Assembly: GCF_963678635.1 (NCBI RefSeq)
Contig: NC_087069.1
Location: forward strand, 10,625,206-10,689,205
Direction of reading: 5' to 3'
DNA from: Symsagittifera roscoffensis
Lineage: Eukaryota > Xenacoelomorpha > Acoela > Convolutidae
Length of the DNA: 64,000 nt
Positions within the stretch are counted from its first letter, which is position 1. Every line of letters begins with the position of its first letter. Positions 45,041-56,206 of the stretch are shown one piece after another. Below the pieces are notes generated by a model. It worked only from the letters and a program-made list of their open reading frames with translations. It had not been told where the DNA came from and did no database searches. The translations under genes and the position numbers were made by a program.

Positions 45041-45570
45041 GTTCCAACACTTTTTAACCCAAGTAGGAAGCATTTTATTTTGAGACAATGATGCTAGAAG
45101 TTATTTTATCTTTGGTCATGTACACAGAATGCAGATAAAAGAAAACTTTAGGAGACTGTAGCAATGTAGTATGATGCCATTTGTAGCATGAAGTGGGGTT
45201 GATATGCTGTGGATAAAAGTCTTTTGGTGTATTTGATAAACTATTAACGAATTGTAGTTCAAGCAGTTTGAACGTGCGATGTGTTGATTACAATGCTTTT
45301 TCTGATTAAACTGATTAAATAAGTTTCGATGATTAAACTGCTTTTTAGAAGAATTGAACGAACTGCGAAGGATTAGTTTGGACTGAGATATGGTTTTTTT
45401 TTTAAAAAAAGACACTTCATTCAGAAATAGACACGTAACAGTTTTAAACTTCGAGACCATTGAAAAGCGCGAAATTCAAAACGAGGATTTTTGTTGAACA
45501 GAAAAAGCAGACAGAGAGTGTCGAGATAAAAAAAATTCAAAACGATTGGAAATGAAACTTGAGAAGAAAA
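45041..45570. other. Nothing recognised
   Basis: This is AT-rich sequence with no gene or clear repeat before the first hairpin-bearing repeat. Confidence 0.35.
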
Positions 45571-45613
45571 CGCTCCGAACTGTAACAATTATACAGTTAC
45601 AATCGCTACTGGA
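45571..45613 (-). repeat. Hairpin motif of the LINE-tail family, - strand copy
   Basis: On the - strand it reads GCGATTGTAACTG, then TTGTTACAG, then TTCGGAGCG. This matches the hairpin-plus-CTCGGAGCG arrangement of the other two copies. Surrounding homology is weak. Confidence 0.45.
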
Positions 45614-45828
45614 CATATAACGGGACCACACTTCCCGATCGTGAAAGAAACGCTTCTTCACGCAGATTCGAGAAGTCAGAGGAGTCTCGGAGAATAACTG
45701 TCAATTGTATCTAAAATTTTTTTAGGCACCAGGAATGGCTTGAGTTAAATTCATTTAACATCAGATTCGTTTTTAAACAATGAGAAGCTAGGAGCTGAAG
45801 GAAAGGTTGTAAAAGTCACTCGGAAGTA

Positions 45829-46760
45829 CATATCGATGGAAAAAAAATTATTTTGTGAAACGACTGGTTAGCATCTAAACACAGCTTCACATGTTTTTAA
45901 CTATTTCTACCAAAGCCAGTTCAAAGTGTGGTTCAAGTAGCATCGGGTCGACGAAGTCGTTACAGCTTAAAGGCTAACGGCAAAACCGCGTAAAATAACT
46001 TGTTATATGCAAACAAGTGAGCTCATTGCTGGGTCTCAGTTCCCATGACTACAAGGTCACTTCTAAAAACAAGACCACTACTCAATTTTCACATAACTAT
46101 CTTTTCTGTTCAGTAGACAAAATCATCATATCCATCGGAAATGGATCAAACCTTTTCCTCAACTCCTACCTTCTCATACTCTAAAATTGAATTTGATGTC
46201 AACTTAATTCAATTCAGGACCTTCCAGGAGCTAAAATGTGTTTAAAATGCAGTTTAGAGTCCCTCTCCAGTATACCTCCGGATTCCTGAATCCGGGTGCA
46301 AAGATGTATTCTTCACAACCAGGAAGGGTAGCGAAATCTCCCTTTAGCCCTACTGTTTATCGAGAATTACTCTGTAACGATTGTAGCTGCACAATCGTTA
46401 CAACTCGGAGCGCTCTTATTCGAATATCGTCGACCGTTATTTAATCGCATTCTATATCACTCGCATGTCCCTTTTCTCTTAGCGAAAACCTTCTGTCTGA
46501 TTTTTGCGCTTCTCAATTGTCGCTTAAAAAATCGCTACGTGTCTTTATTTCTAACCGAATTTTTAAAATTGATATGTCGGTCCAAACTGACCTTTCTCAA
46601 TTTGTTCATTTCGTCGAATAAGAACGTTTTTTGTCAAAGTCAGCCTATTGTACGCCAAAACTGCTCGAATTGAAATTATTCGTTGAAGACATGCGACATG
46701 CATTATCAGGTCATTCTGGTCGAATGGCGCAGTTCGATCAATCTCCGATGAATAGGATGT
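45829..46760 (+). repeat. LINE-tail repeat, copy without RT (5'-truncated)
   Basis: This is homologous to 48842-49900: shared tacatatcga start, acgactggttagc, catcgggtcgac, gtgagctcat, then two hairpins. One is CCGGATTC/GAATCCGG at about 46280-46297. The other has perfect 11 bp arms at 46374-46401. The copy lacks the RT found upstream of the other copy, consistent with 5' truncation during insertion. Confidence 0.65.
46374..46401 (+). other. Perfect 11 bp hairpin in LINE tail, copy 1
   Basis: Arms GTAACGATTGT and ACAATCGTTAC flank a 6-nt loop. AACTCGGAGCG follows. The equivalent hairpin in the other copy has different arm bases but still pairs. Confidence 0.7.
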
Positions 46761-46799
46761 TTTATCTACTGAACAAAATCAATCATAATATAAAAAAAT

Positions 46800-46890
46800 T
46801 GTAGTAGCCATGCTTTTAGGAGTGACATCGTTTTCTGGGTATACTGAGACCCAGCCATGAGCTCACTATTTTTGTGCCACTTTTTTGAAA
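46800..46890 (+). repeat. Short repeat with a tRNA-like B box
   Basis: This contains ggagtgac, then actgagacccagccatgagctcac. The same phrase occurs inverted inside both LINE-tail repeats (about 46027-46065 and 49040-49090). It resembles a Pol III promoter-like module, but the A box is poor. Confidence 0.4.
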
Positions 46891-47265
46891 GTTATATTGC
46901 GAGGCTTGGCCGATAGCTTTTAAGCAGTAATAGTTTTGTCAACCCGATGTTATGAGAACCACTTTAAACTGGCGATCGCAGAGAGTGTTAATAGCACGTA
47001 AGGCTCTAACTAGTCGCTAGCCAGTCAATTTAGAATCTAGTTTCACTTTCTATCGGTGTGTTCTTCCTGGCGAATATTCCCCTTGTCATGTTAAATTCAA
47101 TTGCTTAAGGTTTGATCTTTTGGTTTTTGAGTAATTTAGTTTTTGTAAAACAATTAATTTTATCAACTGCGATGAAGTTACAACTGTCTTCTGGTAAATC
47201 CAGGTTTAGTTAAACTTGGTGATGAATTTGTTGAAACGATTTGTTAAGTTCGATGTTCGTACCTA
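46891..47265. other. Nothing recognised
   Basis: AT-rich spacer before the LINE remnant, without ORF or repeat. Confidence 0.3.
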
Positions 47266-48887
47266 TTGGAGCGCCCTCTGAGGGATTTTAGAGACAGGTC
47301 TGTCAAGTGGCTTTCTGTGGGGATGAGGAAATTAATTAAATTGTCTTTGTTTCTTTCATTTGCTGATTTAAAATTCCCACTAACCGAGTATCATGGGTTA
47401 GTTCAGTCCCCTAAAATCCTGTCAAAAACCTTTTTACGTTCATGCTGCGTCAAAATGAGGAAAAAACACAAAGAGTCTACAAGCAAAGATTGCTTAAAAC
47501 CTTCAGGACTGATAAATTGGATTGGATGTGATTTTTGTTCTAGTTGGTATCAAGTAATTGTGTAATTATTTCTCTTAGCCACTCTAAAAAATCCAATGGT
47601 TTCAATGTCCCTTATGCGTCGATGTGAAAACTGTTAAAAAATGCAACAATAAATAATACAGTCCTCTGAAATTTCCCAGTACTCAAGAGAGTACTAAAAG
47701 ACTCGCGTGTTCCTTTGGCGGAAAGTCTGTCGGACAAATTAAATGACATCTTCTACAATGTAAAAGATGTTACAAATGGTTTTTTTTTAAAAATCGTTCT
47801 TGCCTTTTTTGGAGCAACCGAAAAGAAGTGGACGCAAACAGACCACGAGCATGAGCTCTTTGATAAATAAAAAGTTTTGAGCAATTGACAAGTCTTTTCC
47901 AAAACCCCATCCCCAAGTTTCAAGCACGCCTCTGAGTGATCTCAAGCAGAGAAAAAAGCTAAAAAGTAGTAAGCTCGATGAAGGAAATAAAAAGAGAGGG
48001 ATAAGGCTTGCTGCTTCGGATGACAAAATTGCTCCTTTTTCAACTGACAACTATCAAAAATTGTTGTCTAAGCTCCCTCGGCAGGACAAATTGGCAGCTC
48101 TAAATCCACAAAACTTGAATAGTTTTCTCGTCACCGAATTCGACCTATACAAAGCAATAATGTCTTTTTCAAACGGATCATCAGCAGATCCTGATAAAAC
48201 AGTTCCTCAATTTTTTGAAGATCTTGTTAATAAGTCAAATGGCAGTGCAGGACCTAATTTTCTGAAATCGCTTAAATCGCGGTACTGCTGCAAGGAAGTC
48301 AGAGGTTATAGACCAAACAGCCAACACGCTTAAGCTACTCACACTTGAGGCTTTGCATATTTGGAGGGAGTGGCCAAGGATCAACACGCGATGAAAGCCA
48401 ATTGAATGCGACGACAATCCAAAATGCACTGTTTTTTTTTAAACTAGGTTTTAATAATGCCTTTAACTCTCAAAAAAGAGAAACAATGCTAAATCATGTT
48501 TTTTCAAATCGCATCGAATTGTATAATTACACCCATTGCGCGTATAGTAAATCTTGTTACCTTTTTTACGGAAGCTCTGTCATAATGTCAGAAGACGAAA
48601 ATCAGCAAGGTGATCCTGAAGCTCCACATCTTTTTGCGGAAACAATTCAGACTTTAGTCAAACAGTTGGAGTCGAAAATTAACATCTGGTATTTTATTTA
48701 TAGAAATTTAGCCGACGACTGTAAAGTAGTACCACGGGACCTTGAAAACATTCTGAAAACGTTAAATATTTACAGCCTGAGCTTGAAAACTGGGAAGTGC
48801 GAGTTTTGTTTTTGGGATCGATGTAACATTCGCCCGGAAGATACATATCGACAGAAAATAAAGCTAGGTCCTAAGACGACTGGCTAA
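47266..48887 (+). pseudogene. Non-LTR (LINE) retrotransposon reverse transcriptase, degraded
   Basis: RT landmarks occur across frames: A-I-M-S-F-S-N-G-S-S near 48155, F-N-N-A-F-N-S-Q near 48453, Q-Q-G-D-P-E-A-P near 48605, then the palm C region near 48700. The catalytic Asp before N-N-A-F-N is Gly, and the expected Y-x-D-D is replaced by F-I-Y-R-N, so the enzyme is dead. The frame upstream is open from about 47895 into 48333. A frameshift separates 48061-48333 from 48345-48887. A W-I-G-C-D-F-C-S-S-W-Y stretch at about 47517-47552 resembles part of a PHD-type zinc finger, known in some LINE proteins. No endonuclease domain is visible. Confidence 0.75.
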
Positions 48888-49900
48888 CGTCTAAACAGAG
48901 CTTTACATGCTTTTCACCTTCTCTACCAAGCCAGTTCTTTTAGTGGTTTTTTCAACATCGGGTCGACAAAAACGTTACTGCTTTCGGCTTCGGTCAAAAC
49001 ACTCAAATTAACTTAATTACATGCAGAAATAGTGAGCTCATGGCTGGGTCTCAGTATCCCCAGACCACGAGGTCACTCCTAAAAACAGGGCTACTACTAT
49101 TTATTGAATTATTTTTGTTTTTGTTCAGTAGATAAAAATCATCATCTCCATCGAAGATGGATCAACCCTTTCCCCCAATTCCTAGCTTCTCATCCTAGCA
49201 AAATGAATTCAGATTTTGCTAAAAAGGATATATAAAAGTTTATATAAAAGGGAAGCTAAAATAGGGAAGCTAAAAGTTTATATAAAAGGCTAAGAGTTTC
49301 AGTCCCGAGACCCCTCTGGATTCTTGAATCCGGGGTAATAAGACCTTTATCTTCCTCCCGGAAGGCTGTCTTCCACCCTTCACCGTTGTTCGCAACGGCC
49401 TTGCAACTATTGTAGCGAAACGATAGTTGCAACTCGGAATGGTCTCTGCTAACTCTGCAATTTGTTGTTGTTTTCCAATCACAATTTTCGTCGTTATCGC
49501 TATCGCAACTAATGTTGTTGTTGTGTTTTATTTCAGTTTCTTCTCTAAAATGGCCGTTTCTGACGTTTCATAGAATTGTTACGTCATCAATTCGAATTTT
49601 TAAAATTTAGAAATTTCCGAATCCTTCAGCCTTCACGACTTGTCCAATCGTTCGAATAACGCTCTTATTCTTTCAAAACCGCCAATTTGGAAGGTTCGCT
49701 GCTAAAAACTCGAAATTGCTGCGTCTGCATTTTTGTCCATTCTGTTCGAATGTCACATACTCCCCGGACAGTCCGGTCAATGTCCTCATTGAATCTCGCA
49801 ATGTTCGTAAAATTGGTACAGTGTCATCGAACAGAATGCACGAAAATATTTTTATCCGCGTCATGTCGACTCTTTGCAGAATATAAATGGCATCATACTA
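48842..49900 (+). repeat. LINE-tail repeat following the RT
   Basis: This region directly follows the RT remnant and is shared with 45829-46760. It contains the GGATTC/GAATCC hairpin (about 49317-49334) and a second hairpin with TTGCAACTAT/ATAGTTGCAA arms (49401-49432). Its position suggests it is the 3' UTR of the LINE, although a separate nested element is possible. Confidence 0.6.
49401..49432 (+). other. Hairpin in LINE tail, copy 2
   Basis: Arms TTGCAACTAT and ATAGTTGCAA pair perfectly over 10 bp, extendable by a G-T and a G-C pair. CTCGGAATG follows, matching the flank of copy 1. Confidence 0.7.
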
Positions 49901-50034
49901 CTTCACTATAGCCTTCAAATTTTTCACTAATCTGCACTTTGAGGATATGACCAAGATAAAAACATCTTTTCTGACTTCCAATGTCAATGCCCTGATTAAA
50001 AACTTTTTCTCCTAATTTTTGTTTGATGTTGAAT

Positions 50035-50440
50035 TGCAGGACAGTCCTGCCAACCAACAAGCTAAAATTATCCTACTATGCTTCTTCCCTTCGGAAACTT
50101 TGCTTGCTATTGTCCTGAATATTAAAACTAATGAACTCTGTGGTTAGAAAGAACAATGAAACAATCTCCCTCTTCAAGAGATTACCCAAGCCTTTCATGT
50201 CACCACAAAGTGATCAGTTCTCCTAGTTGATTAAAAACAGTCATGCAGGCTGGAATATTTAAATATACTCTCTACTCAAGCCTTTCTAAATAAATAGTAA
50301 GTGTCTCTAAAGCCACTAACTAAAATCAAAGTGCAAATTTATAATTGCAACAAATTCTTCAATGTTCAAAACTCAACTAAATGTTTCGGTTTTCAATTAC
50401 AACTTGGTTGCTTGGTTTATCACTTGAGTTTTTTCACACA
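50035..50440 (-). repeat. Probable 3' LTR of the second element
   Basis: About 406 bp begins TGTGTGAAAAAA on the - strand and ends in TGCA after the 15 bp palindrome GCAGGACAGTCCTGC (50036-50050). The inverted copy at 44628-45040 has the same limits. LTR status is inferred because no direct-repeat partner is in the window, and the purine-rich tract (gaagaagaag) lies about 30 bp away rather than adjacent. Confidence 0.5.
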
Positions 50441-50624
50441 CATAAAACAATTCTGAGTTTTAATTTCTTCTTCTTCGTCATTCCTTTGTTTTTCTTCTTT
50501 TCGTCGTTTGGAAGTTCTAAAACTTCTAAATTCTTCTATTTTCTTTCTTTTCGCGTCTTGTTCTTTCGACCATTTGTCAATGTTCCATCTCTTTCTCCTG
50601 TGACACTGACTCTGCACTTTCAGT
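50441..50624 (-). other. Purine-rich 3' tail before LTR
   Basis: On the - strand this is strongly purine-rich (aaaagaagaaaaac, gaagaagaag), a candidate polypurine region after the last stop of the giant frame. Confidence 0.4.
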
Positions 50625-51626
50625 TTATGTGTCCTGCAACACATCGTTAGCTATTCTGACCCTGTTGGAAGCAGTCCTCCAACACTTCTGCTCTTCTACC
50701 CTCTGTTTGCAACAAGGTAGGGGATCCACGTTAGAGTCTCTGTTTCGGCAGAAGCTGTTGTGGAGACACAACGTCACGTTTCTCTCCAAATTTTCCTTCA
50801 ACATCTCTTCCTTCTCGTTTCCACTACGTTCACCTGTCCTGGAAATTCTTTTTACAGCGGTGGTCACTGCATTCCGATGAGTCACGAAAGCTCGCTTGAA
50901 AGCTCCTGCTCCAATGTCCAGTTGATATCCACTGTATACTCTGCCGTGCTTCGACATATGCTTTTTGGCATATTCGTACAATCATGCAGTCATATTAGCT
51001 CTGAACCATGGCGTCAATCGTCTTCTTGCCCATATCTTTTTCACTTCCATCGGAATGTTCAGAATCTTGCATATTGTCTCAAAAAGATCTAAATCTTTTA
51101 GACAATCCAATTTCTGCAACTGTTCTCTCGTCGGTGCCTCCTGTCTATTGTTTTCTCTCACATGAGCCTCCAGCCATCGTATCGCCATCATAACTCCCAC
51201 TATCACTATCGTTGTGGGCCGTGATGAGTCTGGTAAACCCATGGAGAGCAGCTCTCCAGAGTCCCAGATCAACACCAGATTACTACGCTCGGGATACCAC
51301 CAGGTTTGCAGCAAGCAGTGGCAGGGAAACTCGTCATGTGTCAACATGATGCTCTTCCAATTACGTTTTCCCGAAGCTTCCAGTAATGGTTCCACTTCCA
51401 TAATCACTCGGTGGACTTCATCATTCTTGTTTACTGTATTGTAATCTGTAACGGTTGATCCTCTCTGTTTCTGTCTTTCAAAGTCACTGAAGTTCCCACT
51501 CACGTATCCCATGAACTTCCTTCCCAGTATCAATTCCAACTCCTCCTTTGTTCTCTCTGGAACTGCTGAAAACATCTTACAAGCAACTCGTAAGATTTTT
51601 CGGACCTTCTCGTTAGTCTCACACAC
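50625..51626 (-). pseudogene. Giant 3' ORF, C-terminal segment
   Basis: Two pieces (51626-50982 and 50981-50625) lie in one frame separated by a single TGA, so they were one coding stretch. The first has W-K-S-I-M-L-T-H-D-E-F-P and W-Y-P-E-R-S-N-L-V-L-I-W-D-S-G. The second ends Cys-rich (L-C-L-H-N-S-F-C-R-N-R, P-C-C-K-Q-R). The end is shared with 44.1-44.5 kb. No known domain recognised. Confidence 0.55.
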
Positions 51627-52846
51627 TTTGGCACTGAGAAGGCTTGATCCACGATCGTTCTCGTACTCTTTACAACCACAGCTACGAAATGCACCGGATA
51701 TCTACTCTTGCACATTGGAGCCAATGTCGATCCCACCAAATATCGTGCTCCTGTTGGTCTACAATAAGTCTCACTGTGTCTGATGTTCATTTCTGCCTCG
51801 ATCGCTTCCCTCCATTTTCCTATGTGCTTCTGCTCAGTTTGCAAAACTCCTGGGAATACTTCTACACTGATGGCTGTGACCATCTCATGTCTCTGTTCTA
51901 GATTCAATAGTGACTCTAAAGAACCAAACATGCTGTAGAATCCTAGGGCAGTCACTAGATTCACCTCGGTTCCTCCATGGCAATCTGCGATCAGTTCCAT
52001 TTCCGTCCTTGCTTTCATCACGACATTTTCAAACAATATCGTCAATGGCCTGTGTTGTCTCTTTAGGATTTTCACACAACCCAGACCTCCACAAACGTGA
52101 CCTTCCAGTCCACAGACTTCCGCCAGACAGCTACCAGGTTTGACCCAGTCTTCTGGTCCCCAGCCAGGCAACTCCACTTTGTCTCCCCCGTTGCTCCTAG
52201 AGGCTGTCATCATCACATTATATATGATGTTAAGGTCACGCAGGTTACCGTCTGCGTTCAGCTCCCTCTGCACGTCTTGTGTCGCCCGTAATATCAGGTC
52301 AGAATTGGGACTAGGACACCATGATGGTCTCATCAGTTCCCACACTACCATCACGCTCGTTCTCAGTAGTTCATCTGAGAATCCCTACCCAAACTCCACT
52401 CTTTTGTCGGATTTCGGTATGGAAGGTGCAGTCACTTCTTCTTCCAAGACCAGTCCCAATTTGGTCTGCGGATTATTAGCGCTCTTAATCGTTACAATTC
52501 TCGACATCCAGAATCTTAGCAACACTGCCTGCTCGTAATCAAAGAAGCAATCGCGTATGTCTTCACTCAGAAAAGGGTTGTACGCTATCCCTATGATTCC
52601 GGACACGTAGCTGTACGACTTCTTCTTGATCGGTCCACAGTACTCACTGGATTTCGGCAGTGCCCCAGTAGAATCTTTAGTGAGTCTCAGCTCCTTGTTT
52701 GAAAATCTCCTGATTTCGTCTATCTTTCTCGTGGGCTCTAACTCCTCAGGTTCTTTCATATTCACTTTCATCGGCTTGCTTTGAGGCATCTCCAGCAGTG
52801 CTAGCAAGAGTAAGGCTTTTGCTCGTTCATCGCCCTCCCTCAACAT
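51530..52846 (-). pseudogene. Giant 3' ORF, segment 51.5-52.8 kb
   Basis: 52846-52385 and 52354-51530 share one frame and are split by one TAG. The sequence appears globular, with a Cys cluster (C-L-A-E-V-C-G-L-E-G-H-V-C-G-G-L-G-C) that could bind metal. It overlaps the next segment by 97 nt in another frame, the sign of a frameshift. Unknown function. Confidence 0.55.
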
Positions 52847-52887
52847 CTTGGCACAGGTGTTCAGTGCTGGTACTGAAAACTGCTCTA

Positions 52888-53979
52888 TCAGGAATCGAAT
52901 GAAACAGAGAGCGTACTTTTTCTTCTTTTGACCTTTTTTCTTTCTTCTGAATCATATTCCTCGTGAGTTAATCCCATCATGCACCAGGCAAACCTCAGTT
53001 GTAATTCGGTTCTTACGTAGGGTACTGCCATGAGAGCGTGTATTCTCGGCGCAGTCCTCATTTCCTCTTCGAAGTACTTCAACACCACTGCTTTCCATGG
53101 AAGGCTCACTAACTGTTCGATCGTTTCCGCCTGCATCTCAGATGACGCTAAAGTTCCGTACGCCTTCTGCTTGAGGAACTTTAGCATCGTCTCCAGATAA
53201 CCTTCCATGGCCATTTTGTCTTCCAGAGCCATCACATACCCTCTAGCCGAGTTTCGGTATTCTAACATCTCCATGTATCCACCGGCGGGTTCATCTATCG
53301 ACACAGTCTCCGACACTGTCAGTCGGTTATACTCCACTGGTACTAGTTGTCCTGTGACACTTACCTTTCCGTGGTTCATGGGAGATGGTTTAAAGTCTTT
53401 CATTGTGTTCTCTCCGCATTGGCTAAGTATTTCCATTTCTAAGGTCGCTCCAGTCAGAGTGCGGTCACTCCTTTTGGATTTCTAACCTGTTGACTTTATC
53501 CCTGCCATGAGAATGGGTGGCACCATCGCTAGATCGGTTGACCTTCTGTTCGTGCCAGATAATTGATGATCACCTTGTCCCAAATACATGGCCTCTTCGA
53601 CTCGTTTTTGTTTCGCTGAATTGACAGCTTTCATTGATATCTCTGAATCCACCTTCGTCTTTCCTACTCTCCTCGTCATCACCTTGCTGCCTAACTTCAT
53701 CTTCATCTCGTTGATCTTATCAATCACCAATTTCGATCGCATCGTTCCCCTCCTGGTTCTTGACAGATATACCACCTCTCCTTTATCATCCTGCGGTGTC
53801 ATCTTGATTGGAGAGTTCGCCTCACTTTCATCAGTGGCTGAGTCAATCAACAACTCACTCAATCTCCCTTCACACTCATCACGTTTGTCAATGACTTCCC
53901 GCATCAATGGTCGGTTGAGACCTGTTTTCAAAATGGACTGGGTCCCATAGCTCTGAACCACTGTCCAGACTTCTTCCAT
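52888..53979 (-). pseudogene. Giant 3' ORF, segment 52.9-54.0 kb
   Basis: 53979-53482 and 53436-52888 share one frame with one TAG between. The first part is basic and charged (R-R-G-T-M-R-S-K-L). The second is helical-looking, with a basic end (K-K-V-K-R-R-K). Function unknown. Confidence 0.5.
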
Positions 53980-54269
53980 GAACTCATCCCGTCCCGACCT
54001 ACTTCCATCATACGCAATCTACATCCCGTCCTACTTCCATGGTCTCGGTGATGTACTTCCCACTCTTCTTCGGGCAAGGTTCTCAAGAAAGGTACTCTGA
54101 CAGAGCCCTCTATTCTTCTTCTCCTAGGTGATTCCATGAGGATTCTTTGTTCGTTATTTCTCGAATTGCCAGGAGAGCTGCTCTCCGGCAAATTCCGTTT
54201 CATTTCTGTAAAGGCTGACAGAGGTTCCAGTGTCAAAGTGCCTTCATCTGCTGGCTCAGTCGCCTCCAA
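53928..54269 (-). pseudogene. Giant 3' ORF, basic linker segment
   Basis: An Arg/Ser/Glu-rich stretch (S-P-R-R-R-R-I-E-G) overlaps its neighbours on both sides in different frames. It is probably a flexible linker of the polyprotein. The sequence near 54000 contains a short imperfect duplication of the phrase catcccgtcc...acttcca. Confidence 0.4.
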
Positions 54270-56206
54270 CGTATCCGCGTTGTTCTCAAGATCACTGAGG
54301 AAATTGAAATCCAGGCTGGATATTCCTCCTGTCGATGCCCTGTCGTCTTCCCCACCAGCTTGATTTTCACCCGATGCATGGGCTCTTCCGCTTGACGGCT
54401 TCCTCCCTGTCCGTCATCTCCTTCTGACATATCCTTCTTCGAGCTTGAGGGTCCTTGCTTTTCATTGTCGGCCCCTTCCGGAAATTTCGGTATAATCAGT
54501 GTACCAGCCGATCCATCTTCCTCTGCTCCATGGACCACTTTGATTTCCTCACAGCCGAAGGGTGCTAGGAAGGTTCTCGCCTGCAGCGTTCCTCCTACTT
54601 TCAATTCCGGTTTCACACTAGTCAGGATCAAGGAGGCCTCAGACAGTTTGGTCTTGCCTCTCATCTTCACAGGCGCTAAGCCTAATCCCGCCCATTCCTC
54701 GTCAAATCTTCCAGGCTTGGGAGTCGCGGCGTTGCTTATTCGCCTTCTCGTCGCTTGATCCGTGTAGGCAAATCTTGTGTAATGTAACACGGCGGCATTC
54801 CTCCCCACAAAGTATGGATCCATCGTTCCCACGAAATTCCCTATTCTCCTTTCATTGGTTTCAAATGCTCTCAACCTAGGAGTTTGTACCACGGAGACTG
54901 CTCCGAGCAACATCCTTCTTATCAGAGGGAATTCAGGGATTTCTTCCGGCAGCTTCTCGTAATCACCCCAATCTTTCGTCTCTTCTCTCACCTTGTGATA
55001 TGCTGCAGTGAGACGAGGAAATCTGGTTATCTCACCATTCGTCTTATCATAGGGTCTCAGATTCCAAAGCTTCAGAAACACCTCGATGTGTCCTCTCTCT
55101 ACTTCTCCCATGCAATCACGGAAGTGATCGTCAAAATTGATGACCGTCATTTCTGGCTCTGATATCTTCGCAAACAACAGATCTTCGCTCTTGAGCTCCC
55201 GCAACACGTTCTGCTCACACCAGTTCAGCGCACTACCGTCCACTGCTGATATGAGGTTCAGGTGCAGCACCGACCTCCTATACGCCTCCACCTTGACATC
55301 AGGGAAAGCAAATGTGACTGCTGGTCCATAGATCACTGTCACAAACTCCGTGGCTCCTCTGATCAACAATAAGGGATCGGTCCTCATAGCCAAGCTCAGA
55401 TCGGTTAGTAGGGGCATGCCCCCAACATGTCGTCTAACATCTTCTTCTCTCTCGATAGTCTCATCTTCTCCCGTTCCAGAGCGATTTTATTGGAATAGAT
55501 ATTGGATAAGAGTGTGTTTCAGGTCTCTTATCTTATTCCACGAGTCCGCGGCTTTCTTCATGTCCAATTTTCTCACCTCCTCTCTCATCTGCTCTGTACA
55601 ACGTGTCAGCTTCATTAATCCTCCCAAGTTTCCGTGAGTAATCGCAATCAACGTTAGAAGCCCATCTAACCGCAGGTTCTGAACTCCTTCGGTGAGCAGT
55701 ACTGCCGGTCCTTTCACGAATCTCTCTGCTCCAAACGTCACAAACAAGGCTAGTAGCTCCACAATCGATACTTCCACTACTGCTTGGAGGAATTCCTTTA
55801 TCAAATAATGGGAAAATTTTGGGTACATTTTCGCCAAGAAGGACGCGGTCCATCCGGCTCCCAACCCTTCCAGCATGCTATCTGTTCGTTCAAAGCCTTC
55901 TTCCCCCTTCACTTCCTGAGTCTAGAAGGTTTCCAAGGTAATCTGGCACATTCTGTTCACAAACTCATCTGTCTTTTCTTCAGCATTTTCCGCTAGGTTC
56001 ACCTCCTTCAACAAGTAGGCATGGATCTTCCTAATCATTATGGGGCCTTGCTCAAAAGCATCTGCACCCAATGCCGCTACTCGAGAACTCAGATGTAACC
56101 ACTGGTTGGCCTCTGGTTTGGTCCTCAAAACCATCGCCTCCAAATGAGCTCTAGTCTCCTTTAGTCTGTCGACTGAAATTGGACAGTTCCAACCCCAGCA
56201 CCTCAT
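54233..56206 (-). pseudogene. Giant 3' ORF, central segment (one frame, two stops)
   Basis: 56206-55922, 55912-55487 and 55417-54233 are all in one frame with stops only at about 55923 and 55488. This is close to 650 codons of continuous coding. It is hydrophobic-globular with no obvious catalytic motif; blocks such as A-L-F-V-T-F-G-A-E-R-F-V and N-F-D-D-H-F-R-D-C look structured. The last 100 residues are acidic and Ser-rich. I do not recognise a family; a structural (capsid-like) role is possible but unsupported. Confidence 0.6.

Noticed and set aside
53588-53950. + strand ORFs across 50-60 kb
   Set aside because: They mirror the better-supported - strand segments, are short, and lack domains.
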